Position numbers and translations under genes: made by a program
Notes under the pieces: model-generated
The model's database searches: none
Seen by the model: only the letters and a program-made list of their open reading frames with translations
What the model was told of the DNA's origin: nothing
Assembly (NCBI RefSeq): GCF_000374465.1
Contig: NZ_KB894533.1
Location: 1 to 64,000 of the forward strand
Source: Ahrensia kielensis DSM 5890
GTDB lineage: Bacteria > Pseudomonadota > Alphaproteobacteria > Rhizobiales > Rhizobiaceae
Length of the DNA: 64,000 bases
Reading direction: 5' to 3'
Shown: positions 28,701-37,191 of the stretch, one piece after another
Numbering within the stretch: the stretch's first letter is position 1
Layout: each line of letters starts with the position of its first letter

Positions 28701-30543
28701 TTTCACCGGATGCGTTTTCAAGGCGCATTTCATGCAAGAAAACCGAGATGGGGCCATTGGCTTCTGTTGGTTTGAGCGTGACCTCGTAGCTGAGTTCATC
28801 AATGACACGGAAGCCCATATTTTCAAGGATAGGCACACGCTCTGAAAGCGGCACCGGTGCTCCAAGATGATAGATGCGCAAGGCTGCTGAAGACTTGTTT
28901 TCGGTGTCATCAGACACGGCGTGGAAGTCTGCTGCAATGGGATTTTCGATTGACAATTTTTCAAGATAATCAACGTCGCGAACCGCTTGGGCGGCGCTTA
29001 CCGTGTCGCGGTAAACATCACTGAATGAGAAGCGATTAAAGGCTGCTGCATCAAGGTCCGGTTCTTCGCGCAGTGCATCTTCCCATGTGCGGATGATGTT
29101 GTTGACGGTGCGCTCTAATGAAGCCTGTGTTGGCTTTGGTGTTTCGCCGGAGCGGCGACCAATAATAACATGGACGCGTGCCAGCATGCCTTCTGGAATG
29201 GCTGGATAATAAGCCGAGACATGGCCGTCATAGGCATCGGCCAAGGCCGCACATATTTTCTCGCGATTTTCAGAAGAGTAACGGTCGCGGGGCACATAGA
29301 CGATGGAAGAGACAAAGCGATCAAATGGGTCGATGCGGCTTAAAACCCGCACTCTTGGGCGGTCGGTCAGCGCAAGTATTGCCTCAGCATTTCGTAATAG
29401 CGTAGGTGCATCGACCTGAAATAGTTCATCACGGGGATAATCTTCAAGGATATTGAGGAGTGCCTTGCCGGAATGACTATCGGCTTCATAATCAGAACGC
29501 GCGATAACCGTTTCAATTTTAGATTTGATGTAAGGAACACGTTTTACAGACCGCGTATAGGCTGCGGATGTGAACAAGCCGACGATGCGAATCTCGCCCG
29601 ACAATTTTCCTTTTTCATTGTATTTCTTGATGCCGATGTAATCCATATAGGTACGGCGGTGGACGACCGATTTGAAGTTGGCTTTTGTGACAATCAACAC
29701 ATCGCGACCGGTCAAAAAGGCGCGAATTTCGGGTGTTGTCGTTACGGCTTCATCGCCGCGGCGCAAGACATGAATATCTGGGTTATTCAAAATGCCAAGC
29801 GAAGGTTGGTCGGCGCGTACCAATTTGCCAGTTTTTTCGCCGCCGACATAATTATATTCGCGTATGCCAAGGAATGTGAAGTTATCATCACGCAGCCAAG
29901 ACAAAAACTCGACAGCCTGTTGAATGTCTTTCTTGCGTGCAGGGGTTACGCCTTCTGTCAGCGCTTGAACGATTTCGCTCATCTTACTCTGCATAGGTTG
30001 CCAGTCACGAACAGCGGCCTTCACTTGCACAAGTGTTGAGACAACGCTGTTCTTCAAAGTTTCGCGCGCTTCGTCGCTCATCTGAGGAAGAATTGCGACA
30101 ATGACACTGGTGCGCAGGGTTTTCTCACGGGCAAGGCCAGGGCGGGACTTGTCGATAATTTCGAAGCCCTTGGCGTTGTGTTTTACATCCAGAACGGGAT
30201 GGACCACCATATGAACATCAGAGGCTCTTTCGTTGATTTCGCCCAAGACGCTATCAAAAAGAAACGGCATGTTCTCATTGATGATCGAAACAATTGTCGC
30301 TGACTTACCTAACTCATCCGTGATGCTTTGCACTTCGACGATTGATTCGCCTTTTTTGTGAGTGCTTAAAGTTTCAGAAGAAAGTTTAATTGCTGCTGCT
30401 AGCGTATCGATTTCGATGATCGCTAGATCTTCAGCATAAGCTGCACCCAAAAGTGGTTCAGCAAGAGCCGTTTCCATTGCGCTCAATTTAGCGCTGACTT
30501 CTTGCAGAATGCGTTTTGCGGATGCGGTAAGCGTTTTTCCCAT
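25738..30543 (-). CDS. gdhB: NAD-specific glutamate dehydrogenase, large type
   Basis: This 1601-residue protein belongs to the ~180 kDa NAD-GDH family that oxidatively deaminates glutamate to 2-oxoglutarate and ammonia. N-terminal ~700 residues carry ACT-like regulatory modules (LSWLRDDNFTFLGIREYNYVG). The catalytic core is visible at GPIARGGLRWSDRSEDYRTE and KAQQVKNAVIVPVGSKGAF, followed by VAGVGDMSGDVFGNGML of the Rossmann part and a long helical C-terminal region. It is transcribed with the downstream UMF1 transporter. Length and motifs leave little doubt; other names in use are gdh2 and gdhZ. Confidence 0.96.
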   Translation of the reverse strand: MGKTLTASAKRILQEVSAKLSAMETALAEPLLGAAYAEDLAIIEIDTLAAAIKLSSETLSTHKKGESIVEVQSITDELGKSATIVSIINENMPFLFDSVLGEINERASDVHMVVHPVLDVKHNAKGFEIIDKSRPGLAREKTLRTSVIVAILPQMSDEARETLKNSVVSTLVQVKAAVRDWQPMQSKMSEIVQALTEGVTPARKKDIQQAVEFLSWLRDDNFTFLGIREYNYVGGEKTGKLVRADQPSLGILNNPDIHVLRRGDEAVTTTPEIRAFLTGRDVLIVTKANFKSVVHRRTYMDYIGIKKYNEKGKLSGEIRIVGLFTSAAYTRSVKRVPYIKSKIETVIARSDYEADSHSGKALLNILEDYPRDELFQVDAPTLLRNAEAILALTDRPRVRVLSRIDPFDRFVSSIVYVPRDRYSSENREKICAALADAYDGHVSAYYPAIPEGMLARVHVIIGRRSGETPKPTQASLERTVNNIIRTWEDALREEPDLDAAAFNRFSFSDVYRDTVSAAQAVRDVDYLEKLSIENPIAADFHAVSDDTENKSSAALRIYHLGAPVPLSERVPILENMGFRVIDELSYEVTLKPTEANGPISVFLHEMRLENASGEIVPMEDCGALYEESFVSVWSGANENDRYNGLVLSTGFNARQVTALRAYGRYLKQAGIAFSQDYLASTLIKHSHIARQLFDLFDARFNPDRAADPEEDTNVTQKHIKAAISDSLSEVPNIDEDRVIRRFLNLIEATLRTSYFQHDENGQPKRNIAYKFDPHQIDGIPAPKPYREIYVFAPDVEGLHLRFGPIARGGLRWSDRSEDYRTEVLGLVKAQQVKNAVIVPVGSKGAFYPMRLPKNGSRDEIYEAGRSAYMTFISSLLSLTDNLDGDTVIPPLRTVRHDGDDPYLVVAADKGTASFSDTANGISQGHDFWLDDAFASGGSAGYDHKKMGITARGAWEAVKRHFREMDKDIQEEPFTVAGVGDMSGDVFGNGMLLSKQIKLIAAFDHRDIFIDPDPDPASSFKERERIFNLGRSSWQDYDTKKLSKGGGIFPRSQKIITLSKAAADAIGLDKTKASPTEILTAILKAEVELFWFGGIGTYIRASHESNSEVGDKANDPIRVAAKDVRAKVLGEGANLGVTQPARIEYGLLGGRCNSDAIDNSAGVNSSDVEVNIKIAFAPSMRDGSLPREKRNKLLESMTENVADLVLENNYEQTLTISRTHERGASMLSVQKRLMESLEDRDLLDREVEDLPNDEELAQRLIDGTGLTRSEIGVLLSYAKIVLLDDLVASDVPDDPYLEKYLMSYFPKKMQKDFADNIRTHRLRREIIGTVLANEVVNKGGPSVISRFEDATGVLPSTIVRAHVITRDAYNLPQLNAAIDALDGKVSGSEQLSLYKDLSDSQRTAISGFIKTVNDDLAIADHVARLSAIRDVLEGKLMSIIPQYLNDWAKERHQTFKGCGLSDTHAKRLALLPILTMAPDMAAIMDATNRDVLDVAQALFAVSNTFKIGRLEHLANLLETGDYFDGLAQQRALDTIHTARNAITISALSNNTLEATAAVEAWHAANEVRILRVQERISDLTDKSDLTVSRLTVAAGLLTDLVS

Positions 30544-30687
30544 TTTAGTCTCCCGTTCGTTGCACTTAGCGGCAATCTGGCGTTACCATAGCAGAGCATA
30601 TTTTACTTGCAGTATAAAATTGCCATTGTCTGTTTTCAAAAATATGTCACACAAGTAACTGCATAAGTGACTGAGAGGTTGATCGCT

Positions 30688-30951
30688 ATGGCTAACAAGA
30701 ATTCAGATAAAGAGCGCCGCCGTGAATCGGATCGTATCCTCAATTCGGTCAATACGAATTCTGAGGTTGTGGGCACTTCATCTTTAGTGCGCACGGCCAA
30801 TAAAACGCGAGATCACTTGTTGGGCGCTGATGCCGATCAGGAAGATAAGATCGAAGTTTGGGGCAAACGCATTGGGCGAGGGCTATCAATTGTTGTCTTT
30901 ATTGCATTAGCGATTTGGCTGCTTAACTTTCTTTCACGCGGTGCCGCATGA
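30688..30951 (+). CDS. Small single-pass membrane protein, unknown (87 aa)
   Basis: The protein has a charged soluble N-terminal part with many Arg, Asp and Asn (NKNSDKERRRESDRILNSVN) and one C-terminal membrane helix (LSIVVFIALAIWLLNFL), so it looks tail-anchored. The ATG at 30688 has GAGAGG upstream; an in-frame GTG at 30667 is less likely. Its stop overlaps the pdxY start by four bases (ATGA), implying translational coupling with pyridoxal kinase. I do not recognise a family. It is divergent from gdhB. Confidence 0.75.
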   Translation: MANKNSDKERRRESDRILNSVNTNSEVVGTSSLVRTANKTRDHLLGADADQEDKIEVWGKRIGRGLSIVVFIALAIWLLNFLSRGAA

Positions 30952-31826
30952 GTAATTTTATGCGCAAGCCATCTGTTATTGTTATTTCCAGCCATGTTGT
31001 TCGTGGGTCCGTTGGCAATCGGGCGGCGGTGTTCGCGCTAGAAACTCTTGGCTTTCCTGTATGGGCGGTGTCGACCGTGACTTTGCCTTGGCACCCAGGG
31101 CATGGCAAGGCAACGCGTATTGTGCCTGATGATGCCGACTTTACTGCCTTGCTTGATGATTTGTTGAACTCAAAATTTATCGATGAGGTTGGCGCTGTCT
31201 TAACCGGCTATCTGGGGTCTGCTGGACAGGCCGAATCAATTGGGAAGTTCATTGCAAGCTTGCGCAAGAAGGTTCCTGATCTGGTTTATGTTTGCGATCC
31301 GGTTATTGGCGATGAAGGCGGGCTGTATATTCCTGAGGATACGGCAAGCACTATCCGTGATGCGCTAATTCCGCAGGCCGATCTCATAACGCCAAACCGA
31401 TTTGAATTTGAATGGCTGACTGATTCTAAATTTGAGGACAATAACGCGATTGTCGAGCAGGTTCGCAAATCAGATATTCCGCGTGCTATCATCACATCTG
31501 CATTTGGTTTGCTGAAAGGCGGCATTGGTAATCTTTTCATCGATGATAATAGTGCTTGGCTTGCCGAGCACCGGAAACTGACAAATGTGCCAAGCGGCAC
31601 AGGCGATCTAACCGCCGCACTCCTTTTAGCGCGTTATCTTTCTGGCATGAGTGCGAGCGATGCTTTGCATATTTCCACGCAGTCGGTGTTCGAAGTTTTG
31701 AGCAACACGGCTAAGCGGGGTGCAGATGAACTCACCCTTGAGCAGGATATGCATAGTTTGCGGCAGCCGCGATCCATGGTGCAAATGCGGGCAATTGGGC
31801 CTTCGGTTGTGCCTAAGCGTTCCTGA
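30948..31826 (+). CDS. pdxY: Pyridoxal kinase PdxY
   Basis: This ribokinase-fold enzyme phosphorylates pyridoxal with ATP in the PLP salvage pathway. The 292 residues include SSHVVRGSVGNRAAVFALE (substrate-binding entry), YVCDPVIGDEGGLYIPED, LITPNRFEFEWLTD, and the catalytic glycine loop VPSGTGDLTAALLLA with its Asp base. The start overlaps the upstream small membrane protein gene. Confidence 0.95.
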   Translation: MSNFMRKPSVIVISSHVVRGSVGNRAAVFALETLGFPVWAVSTVTLPWHPGHGKATRIVPDDADFTALLDDLLNSKFIDEVGAVLTGYLGSAGQAESIGKFIASLRKKVPDLVYVCDPVIGDEGGLYIPEDTASTIRDALIPQADLITPNRFEFEWLTDSKFEDNNAIVEQVRKSDIPRAIITSAFGLLKGGIGNLFIDDNSAWLAEHRKLTNVPSGTGDLTAALLLARYLSGMSASDALHISTQSVFEVLSNTAKRGADELTLEQDMHSLRQPRSMVQMRAIGPSVVPKRS

Positions 31827-31887
31827 TGATGGCTTGCTCTGAGAATGAGCGGAAGATATTTTGTTGCATGTAAGATGGGGTGGAGAA

Positions 31888-32328
31888 ATGTTGAAAATGA
31901 ATAGACTAATCTTGGTAGGTTTGGCTGTCTTTGTAGCATCTGCTGCACATGCTGAAAACAAAGCGATGTCCGTTGGACTAGTCAATGCGTGGTATGCAGC
32001 TTTATCACCCGCCAATGATTTGCCTAAGATGCAGACCGAAATTACAGCTTTGCTTTCTGACAAAGCAATCATTGAACTCAAAGACCTCGATACGATGCAG
32101 ACGAAGGCGGAGTTTGTGGAAAGTCTTGAGGGCTGGTCCTCTGCCATTAAAGATGGCTATATCGCGCACAAAATAGACGCCGATTCCACGATGGAAAGCG
32201 TTACAGCTGTTGCCTGCTATGACTTTGGTGGTAATGCGCTGATGACGCGAGAAATTTTTGATATTGCTGATATGCGTATCACGAAATCTGTTCAGGAAAC
32301 GATCGCAGAACGCTGTGACGATTTTTGA
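31888..32328 (+). CDS. Exported protein of unknown function (146 aa)
   Basis: An ATG at 31888 with GGTGGAG directly upstream encodes a signal peptide (MLKMNRLILVGLAVFVASAAHA) and a mature domain of about 124 residues beginning ENKAMSVGLVNAWYAALSP. The pattern of helix, then LLSDKAIIELKDLDTMQTKAEFVESLEGW, resembles SnoaL/NTF2-like folds, but similarity is not strong enough to assign. Two Cys occur (AVACYDF and ERCDDF) that could form a periplasmic disulfide. It lies between pdxY and a membrane protein gene, all in the same direction. Confidence 0.7.
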   Translation: MLKMNRLILVGLAVFVASAAHAENKAMSVGLVNAWYAALSPANDLPKMQTEITALLSDKAIIELKDLDTMQTKAEFVESLEGWSSAIKDGYIAHKIDADSTMESVTAVACYDFGGNALMTREIFDIADMRITKSVQETIAERCDDF

Positions 32329-32353
32329 TCGATTTCATTAGGAGACGATATAT

Positions 32354-32749
32354 ATGTTTAGTGTAATCCCGCTGATGATCATCCCATTCATCGCCTATAA
32401 TGTTATTCTGGCGACAGGCGCATCTGTTGATCCTTGGAACGGAACAGTGTTCTCGGTCAATCTGATTTCTGGTGGGCAATGGACTATGAGTTTGGGCGCC
32501 ATGTTGCTGGCCATTGGCTTGCTGTTTTTATTCTTTGAAATTTTGAAATCGACCCGCACATCAAACACCTCGGTGCTTGACCATTTGTTTTCAACTGTCG
32601 TCTTTATTGCGTTTTTGGTAGAGTTTTTAATCGTCGCAGGTGCATCGACGTCAGTTTTCTTCTTGTTGATGATGATGGCTCTTATTGACGTTATGGCTGG
32701 GTTTTCTGTTTCGATTAGGTCTGCTGGAAGAGACGTGTCTTACAATTAA
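32354..32749 (+). CDS. Integral membrane protein of unknown function (131 aa)
   Basis: Four hydrophobic segments (~3-20, ~40-62, ~80-95 and ~98-117) make this a small four-helix membrane protein. AGGAGACGATATAT precedes the ATG at 32354. Features include MIIPFIAYNVILA and a polar loop EILKSTRTSNTSVLD. I recognise no functional motif. Similar proteins are, in general, annotated as hypothetical in Hyphomicrobiales. It ends at a strong bidirectional terminator. Confidence 0.75.
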   Translation: MFSVIPLMIIPFIAYNVILATGASVDPWNGTVFSVNLISGGQWTMSLGAMLLAIGLLFLFFEILKSTRTSNTSVLDHLFSTVVFIAFLVEFLIVAGASTSVFFLLMMMALIDVMAGFSVSIRSAGRDVSYN

Positions 32750-32771
32750 GCGCTTTTACAGCCGCAAAAAC

Positions 32772-32798
32772 AAAAGGCATCCGCGTAGATGCCTTTTT
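32772..32798. terminator. Bidirectional terminator between the membrane protein gene and the HbpS-like gene
   Basis: AAAAGGCATC (32772-32781) and GATGCCTTTT (32788-32797) form a perfect 10-bp stem with loop CGCGTA and end in six T. A-run and T-run on either side allow termination on both strands. Confidence 0.88.
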
Positions 32799-32820
32799 TA
32801 TATCACAATGATAGCTAGCT

Positions 32821-33255
32821 TTAAGCGCCTGTATCTGGTGTAAACCCTGCGCCTTCAATGCCTGCTACTGCGGCAGCTTCATCATTGTCTGATGTGTCGC
32901 CGGTAATGCCAACAGCACCGATGATTTCACCTGATTCTGTTTTGACCAACACGCCGCCTGGAACGGCAACGATGCGGCCGCCAGAAACATTGGAAAGTCC
33001 TTCAAGAAAATGCGGGCGGGTTTCGGCCTGTGCGTTCAGCCAGCGTGAGCCAACTCCAGTTGCAATACAGCCAAAGGCTTTGCCTGCTGCGATTTCAGGA
33101 CGCAGATGCGATGAGCCGTCTTCACGCTGCATGGCAATGGTTGCGCCGCCAGCATCCAGAACCACCACGGTGAGTGGCTTCAGGCCAAGCTCTTTGCCTT
33201 TTGCAAGCGCATCAGTGATGATTTTGTTTGCGTTTGAAAGTGTCAGTTTTGCCAT
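32821..33255 (-). CDS. HbpS/GlcG family protein
   Basis: This 144-residue protein matches the GlcG/HbpS (DUF336) fold: LTLSNANKIITDALAKGKELG, LTVVVLDAGGATIAMQREDGS, then GGVLVKTESGEIIGAVGITGD and a C-terminal AGIEGAG. HbpS of Streptomyces binds haem and modulates a redox sensor kinase; GlcG lies in glycolate operons. Neither context is present here, so the role is open. There is no signal peptide. It is the gene downstream of phaR on the minus strand. Confidence 0.88.
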   Translation of the reverse strand: MAKLTLSNANKIITDALAKGKELGLKPLTVVVLDAGGATIAMQREDGSSHLRPEIAAGKAFGCIATGVGSRWLNAQAETRPHFLEGLSNVSGGRIVAVPGGVLVKTESGEIIGAVGITGDTSDNDEAAAVAGIEGAGFTPDTGA

Positions 33256-33368
33256 TGTGGCCCCATCTATATGTTATGTGCAAATGATCAGCCCTTGGTA
33301 AAGGCTAATATGAAAGCTACGTCACGGGCTTTATTGGCGAAACTGTTTATCCAAAGTGAGCGGTATTG

Positions 33369-33959
33369 TTAATTGCCCATTTGGTCGAGCTTGCGCTGCA
33401 TTTCTGCAATCTGGTCTTTCATGCTCTTTAAGTCGTCGCTGTTTTCAGCTTTTGCTTCGGGCGCGCTTTCCGGCTGATCGCCGCCTGGGATAAACGGGTT
33501 AAACATGCGCATGGCTTTTTGGTAAATTTCCATATTGCGCTGTGTTTGTTCTTTCATCATCTCTTGGCTTGAGGCAATCACATCGATAGGTGACTTGCCG
33601 ACCATGGATGTAATTTGCTCGCGCATCTGCGCTTGTTCGTTTGCAAAGGCTGCCATGGAATGTTCCAAATAGCTTGGGACCACCATTTGCATTTGATCGC
33701 CATAAAACGAGATGAGCTGGCGTAAAACGGAGACAGGCAACATGGTTTGGCCTGTTTTGGCTTCTTGCTCGAAAATGATTTGCGTTAAAACCGAATGGGT
33801 AATGTCTTCGCCTGATTTTGCATCTTGAACGGTAAATTGTTCGTCGTTCTTGACCATTGTTGCTAGGTCTTCAAGCGTTACATAGGAACTTGTGCCTGTA
33901 TTATAGAGCCGTCTATTGGCATATTTTTTAATGATCGTTGCGTCGCTTTTCTTGGCCAT
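33369..33959 (-). CDS. phaR: Polyhydroxyalkanoate synthesis repressor PhaR
   Basis: This 196-residue regulator starts at the ATG at 33957-33959, preceded by AAAAGGAGG on the minus strand; an upstream ATG at 34019 is not supported. Residues 5-65 are the PHB/PHA accumulation regulator DNA-binding domain (IIKKYANRRLYNTGTSSYVTLEDLA), followed by the PHB-binding repeats (IIFEQEAKTGQTMLPVSVLRQLI, MMKEQTQRNMEIYQKAM). In Paracoccus and rhizobia PhaR binds both DNA and PHB and represses phasin and PHA genes. It diverges from phaA-phaB, which it probably controls along with itself. Confidence 0.95.
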   Translation of the reverse strand: MAKKSDATIIKKYANRRLYNTGTSSYVTLEDLATMVKNDEQFTVQDAKSGEDITHSVLTQIIFEQEAKTGQTMLPVSVLRQLISFYGDQMQMVVPSYLEHSMAAFANEQAQMREQITSMVGKSPIDVIASSQEMMKEQTQRNMEIYQKAMRMFNPFIPGGDQPESAPEAKAENSDDLKSMKDQIAEMQRKLDQMGN

Positions 33960-34241
33960 TAGACCTCCTTTTACGCAGTACATAAGACAATCAGCTGCGC
34001 ATGAATGTAACACTGACAAACTAACGCGGTATTTGGCAGTTTTCCAAGTCTTTTCTTATTGTCAAATTTTCAAAAAGAACGCGCAAACATTGGCGCAAGG
34101 GTGTAACTTGATCTGAAAGGGGTTTGACTTAGATAATCAAGCTTGCTTGAAAGAATAATGTTCCATCGCCGATTGGACTTAAAATAGCTCCGGTAGAACT
34201 GCCAAGCGGCAGGCCTGTTATGGAGTGTGAAAGGGAAAAAT

Positions 34242-35417
34242 ATGCAACCTATCGTTATCGCAAGCGCAGCGCGCACACCTGTCGGATCATTTCTTGGTGC
34301 TTTTGCCAATGTTCCTGCCCATGAACTGGGCGCAGCGGCCATTAAAGGTGCGCTTGAGCGTGCCGGCGTTGACCCTAAAGATGTTGACGAAGTCATTATG
34401 GGTCAGATTTTGACAGCAGGCGCTGGCCAAAACCCAGCGCGAATCGCGGCTATGGCTGCGGGCATTCCGCAAGAAGCTACAGCATGGGGTTTGAACCAAT
34501 TGTGTGGTTCTGGTCTTCGTGCCGTTGCAATTGGTATGCAGCAGATCGCAACAGGCGACGCAAACATTATCGTGGCCGGTGGTCAGGAAAGCATGTCTAT
34601 GGCGCCGCATTGTCAGCATTTGCGCGGCGGCGTGAAAATGGGCGATTTCAAAATGGTTGATACGATGTTGAAAGACGGTTTGACCGATGCTTTCAACGGC
34701 TACCATATGGGTAATACAGCTGAAAATGTTGCTAAGAAATGGCAACTCTCGCGCCTTGATCAAGATACTTTTGCTGCTGCGTCACAAAATAAAGCGGAAG
34801 CTGCACGCAATGCTGGCAAGTTCAAAGATGAGATCGTGCCGTTCACCGTGAAAACCCGCAAGGGCGAAACAATTGTTGAGGAAGACGAGTACATCAAAGA
34901 AGGTGTGACGGTTGAAGGTATTTCCAAGCTACGCCCTGCCTTTGATAAGGATGGCACGGTAACAGCTGCGAACGCATCAGGCATTAATGACGGCGCTGCG
35001 GTGACCGTATTGATGAGCCAAGCAGAAGCAGAAAAGCGCGGCATCAAACCGCTTGCGCGTATTGTTTCATGGGCAACAGCTGGTGTTGATCCTGCAATCA
35101 TGGGTACGGGTCCAATTCCTGCATCACGCAAAGCGCTTGAAAAAGCGGGTTGGACTGTTGCTGATCTTGATCTTGTTGAAGCCAATGAAGCTTTTGCGGC
35201 GCAGGCTTGTGCCGTTAATAAGGACATGGGCTGGAGCGAAGATATCGTAAACGTCAATGGCGGTGCGATTGCTATTGGACATCCGGTGGGTGCTTCTGGT
35301 GCACGTGTTCTCAACACTTTGCTTTTTGAAATGCAGCGACGCGATGCCAAAAAAGGCCTTGCAACTTTATGCATTGGCGGCGGAATGGGTGTTGCTCTCT
35401 GCGTAGAGCGTGACTAA
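34242..35417 (+). CDS. phaA: Acetyl-CoA acetyltransferase (beta-ketothiolase) PhaA
   Basis: This thiolase condenses two acetyl-CoA into acetoacetyl-CoA, the first step of PHB synthesis. The 391 residues include [16 protein letters not shown] (nucleophilic Cys near 88), [19 protein letters not shown] (His near 347) and [12 protein letters not shown] (Cys near 377), the full catalytic triad. The ATG at 34242 with AAAGGGA upstream fits the family start [15 protein letters not shown]. It is followed by phaB with a terminator-like hairpin between. Confidence 0.96.
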   Translation: MQPIVIASAARTPVGSFLGAFANVPAHELGAAAIKGALERAGVDPKDVDEVIMGQILTAGAGQNPARIAAMAAGIPQEATAWGLNQLCGSGLRAVAIGMQQIATGDANIIVAGGQESMSMAPHCQHLRGGVKMGDFKMVDTMLKDGLTDAFNGYHMGNTAENVAKKWQLSRLDQDTFAAASQNKAEAARNAGKFKDEIVPFTVKTRKGETIVEEDEYIKEGVTVEGISKLRPAFDKDGTVTAANASGINDGAAVTVLMSQAEAEKRGIKPLARIVSWATAGVDPAIMGTGPIPASRKALEKAGWTVADLDLVEANEAFAAQACAVNKDMGWSEDIVNVNGGAIAIGHPVGASGARVLNTLLFEMQRRDAKKGLATLCIGGGMGVALCVERD

Positions 35418-35430
35418 CCTCATATTTGTA

Positions 35431-35455
35431 AGGCGGCTTACGGGCCGCCTTTTTT
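35431..35455 (+). terminator. Terminator-like hairpin between phaA and phaB
   Basis: AGGCGGC (35431-35437) pairs with GCCGCCT (35444-35450) and is followed by five more T. It sits inside the phaA-phaB gap, so it may set a lower level of phaB or separate two transcripts. Confidence 0.82.
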
Positions 35456-35483
35456 GAGGATAATAACGCTGGAGGAGCAGACT

Positions 35484-36209
35484 ATGGCACGAGTAGCACT
35501 GGTAACGGGTGGCACCCGCGGAATTGGAGAGGCAATTTCGAAAGCACTGAAGGCTGAAGGTTATAATGTTGCGGCAACTTATGCTGGTAATGATGAGAAG
35601 GCGGCGGCATTTACCAAAGAAACTGGGATTAAAACCTATAAATGGAATGTCGCTGATTATGCGGAATCCAAAGCAGGCATAGAAAAGGTTGAGGCCGAAA
35701 TCGGCCCGATTGACATCGTTGTTGCCAATGCTGGCATCACACGCGATGCACCTTTCCATAAAATGTCTCCTGACCAGTGGAAAGAAGTGATCGACACCAA
35801 TCTGACCGGTGTTTTCAACACTGTTCATCCGGTTTGGCCGGGTATGCGCGAGCGCAAATTTGGCCGCGTTATCGTTATTTCTTCGATCAATGGTCAAAAA
35901 GGACAATTTGGTCAGGTCAATTATGCTGCAACAAAAGCAGGTGATCTGGGTATCGTGAAGTCATTGGCGCAAGAAGGTGCTCGCGCTGGCATTACAGCCA
36001 ATGCGGTTTGCCCAGGCTATATCGGCACAGAGATGGTTCGTGCCATCCCTGAAGAAGTGCTGAATTCCAAGATTATTCCGCAAATTCCAGCTGGCCGCTT
36101 GGGTGAGCCAGAGGAAATTGCACGCTGCGTTGCGTTTCTAGCTTCTGATGATTCAGGCTTTATCAATGGTTCGACCATCTCGGCGAACGGTGCGCAGTTT
36201 TTCGTTTAA
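35484..36209 (+). CDS. phaB: Acetoacetyl-CoA reductase PhaB
   Basis: This 241-residue short-chain dehydrogenase reduces acetoacetyl-CoA to (R)-3-hydroxybutyryl-CoA with NADPH. It has the Rossmann motif VTGGTRGIGEAIS, VANAGITRD, the catalytic Ser/Tyr/Lys in VISSINGQKGQFGQVNYAATKAG, and the PhaB-type C-terminus. The ATG at 35484 has GGAGGAG just before it; a frame extension to 35454 overlaps the terminator. No phaC synthase is in the window. Confidence 0.95.
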   Translation: MARVALVTGGTRGIGEAISKALKAEGYNVAATYAGNDEKAAAFTKETGIKTYKWNVADYAESKAGIEKVEAEIGPIDIVVANAGITRDAPFHKMSPDQWKEVIDTNLTGVFNTVHPVWPGMRERKFGRVIVISSINGQKGQFGQVNYAATKAGDLGIVKSLAQEGARAGITANAVCPGYIGTEMVRAIPEEVLNSKIIPQIPAGRLGEPEEIARCVAFLASDDSGFINGSTISANGAQFFV

Positions 36210-36234
36210 TAAAGCCCGTATGCTTATTTATGAA

Positions 36235-36264
36235 AACGGCCCTTTAATATACGGGCCGTTTTTT
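36235..36264. terminator. Terminator after phaB
   Basis: AACGGCCC (36235-36242) pairs with GGGCCGTT (36253-36260), followed by further T to 36264. It lies between convergent phaB and phhA. Confidence 0.87.
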
Positions 36265-36272
36265 GTTACCGA

Positions 36273-37070
36273 TTAAGCGACTGCTTCTTTGAGCGGATAT
36301 GCGGGTTCATGCAGGCCCAGTTGGCGTGCTTCACGAATGTCACTTAAGAGATCGCGGTCTGCAGCTTGGAAAAGCTGATCGGGATTATCGAGCACAAAAT
36401 AGATCGGCTGGTGGATATCAATTCGGTACGGTGTTCGCAAAATGTCGATAACATCGAAGGGCTTGCGAATAGCGGTCTCATCGCTGACAGAATAAATCAA
36501 TTCTGTTGGCGACGATGCAAGGCCAGAGCCCAATGCTTTGATCTGATCGTCTTGGCGGATTAAGCCAAATTCGATGGTGAACCAATAAAGGCGTATCAGC
36601 CAAGAATAATCGGACTTGTCACATTGCAGCCCTGTTTTACCAATGGCTTCGGAAAACTTTGCAAAGCGCTCATCGGTAAGTAGCGGCGTATGGCCATATA
36701 TTTCATGAAAAATGTCGGGCTCTTCGATGTAGTTAAAGTCTTCTCGGCTGCGGATAAATGACGCTGCGGGAAATGTTCGATTGGCGAGCATTGAAAAGAA
36801 TTGAGAAAAGCCAATCAGCGCTGGAACGGGCTCCACGCTCCATCCTGTTAGCGCTTGAAGCTGCTTGGAAACATCAACACATTGCGGCACGCGGTCTTTA
36901 GGCAGGTTTAGCTTTTCTTGACCTGCCAAATATTCTTTCGCGGAGTATTTTTTGATGTTTTGCTCTTGCTGGGCAACAAGATCGCGCCACACAGCATCGT
37001 CTTGACTCGTGTAATCTATCCGGCCTTCCGCATCAGCGATTTTAGCAACATATTTTGTTGATTTAGGCAT
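36273..37070 (-). CDS. phhA: Phenylalanine 4-monooxygenase
   Basis: This iron- and tetrahydropterin-dependent enzyme converts phenylalanine to tyrosine. The 265 residues match the short bacterial form. EEPDIFHEIYGHTPLL provides the two His ligands and IRLYWFTIEFGLI the Glu ligand of the facial triad; PQCVDVSKQLQALTGWSVEPVPALI is the pterin-side region. It diverges from an Lrp/AsnC regulator 121 bases away, a typical arrangement in which the regulator responds to the amino acid. Confidence 0.95.
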   Translation of the reverse strand: MPKSTKYVAKIADAEGRIDYTSQDDAVWRDLVAQQEQNIKKYSAKEYLAGQEKLNLPKDRVPQCVDVSKQLQALTGWSVEPVPALIGFSQFFSMLANRTFPAASFIRSREDFNYIEEPDIFHEIYGHTPLLTDERFAKFSEAIGKTGLQCDKSDYSWLIRLYWFTIEFGLIRQDDQIKALGSGLASSPTELIYSVSDETAIRKPFDVIDILRTPYRIDIHQPIYFVLDNPDQLFQAADRDLLSDIREARQLGLHEPAYPLKEAVA

Positions 37071-37191
37071 GTCTCACCTCCCATGATTGAGGTTAGAATT
37101 GCATGGCATTGCAATAAATTATGTTCTATTTTGATGCTGTAGATCATAATCTGGGTAAATTTTTTCTGATATGCGCGAAAGCGGGTGAATT

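Noticed and set aside
31626-32147. Minus-strand 173-codon frame across pdxY end and the next gene
   Set aside because: It spans the ends of two well supported plus-strand genes and has no ribosome binding site or domain.
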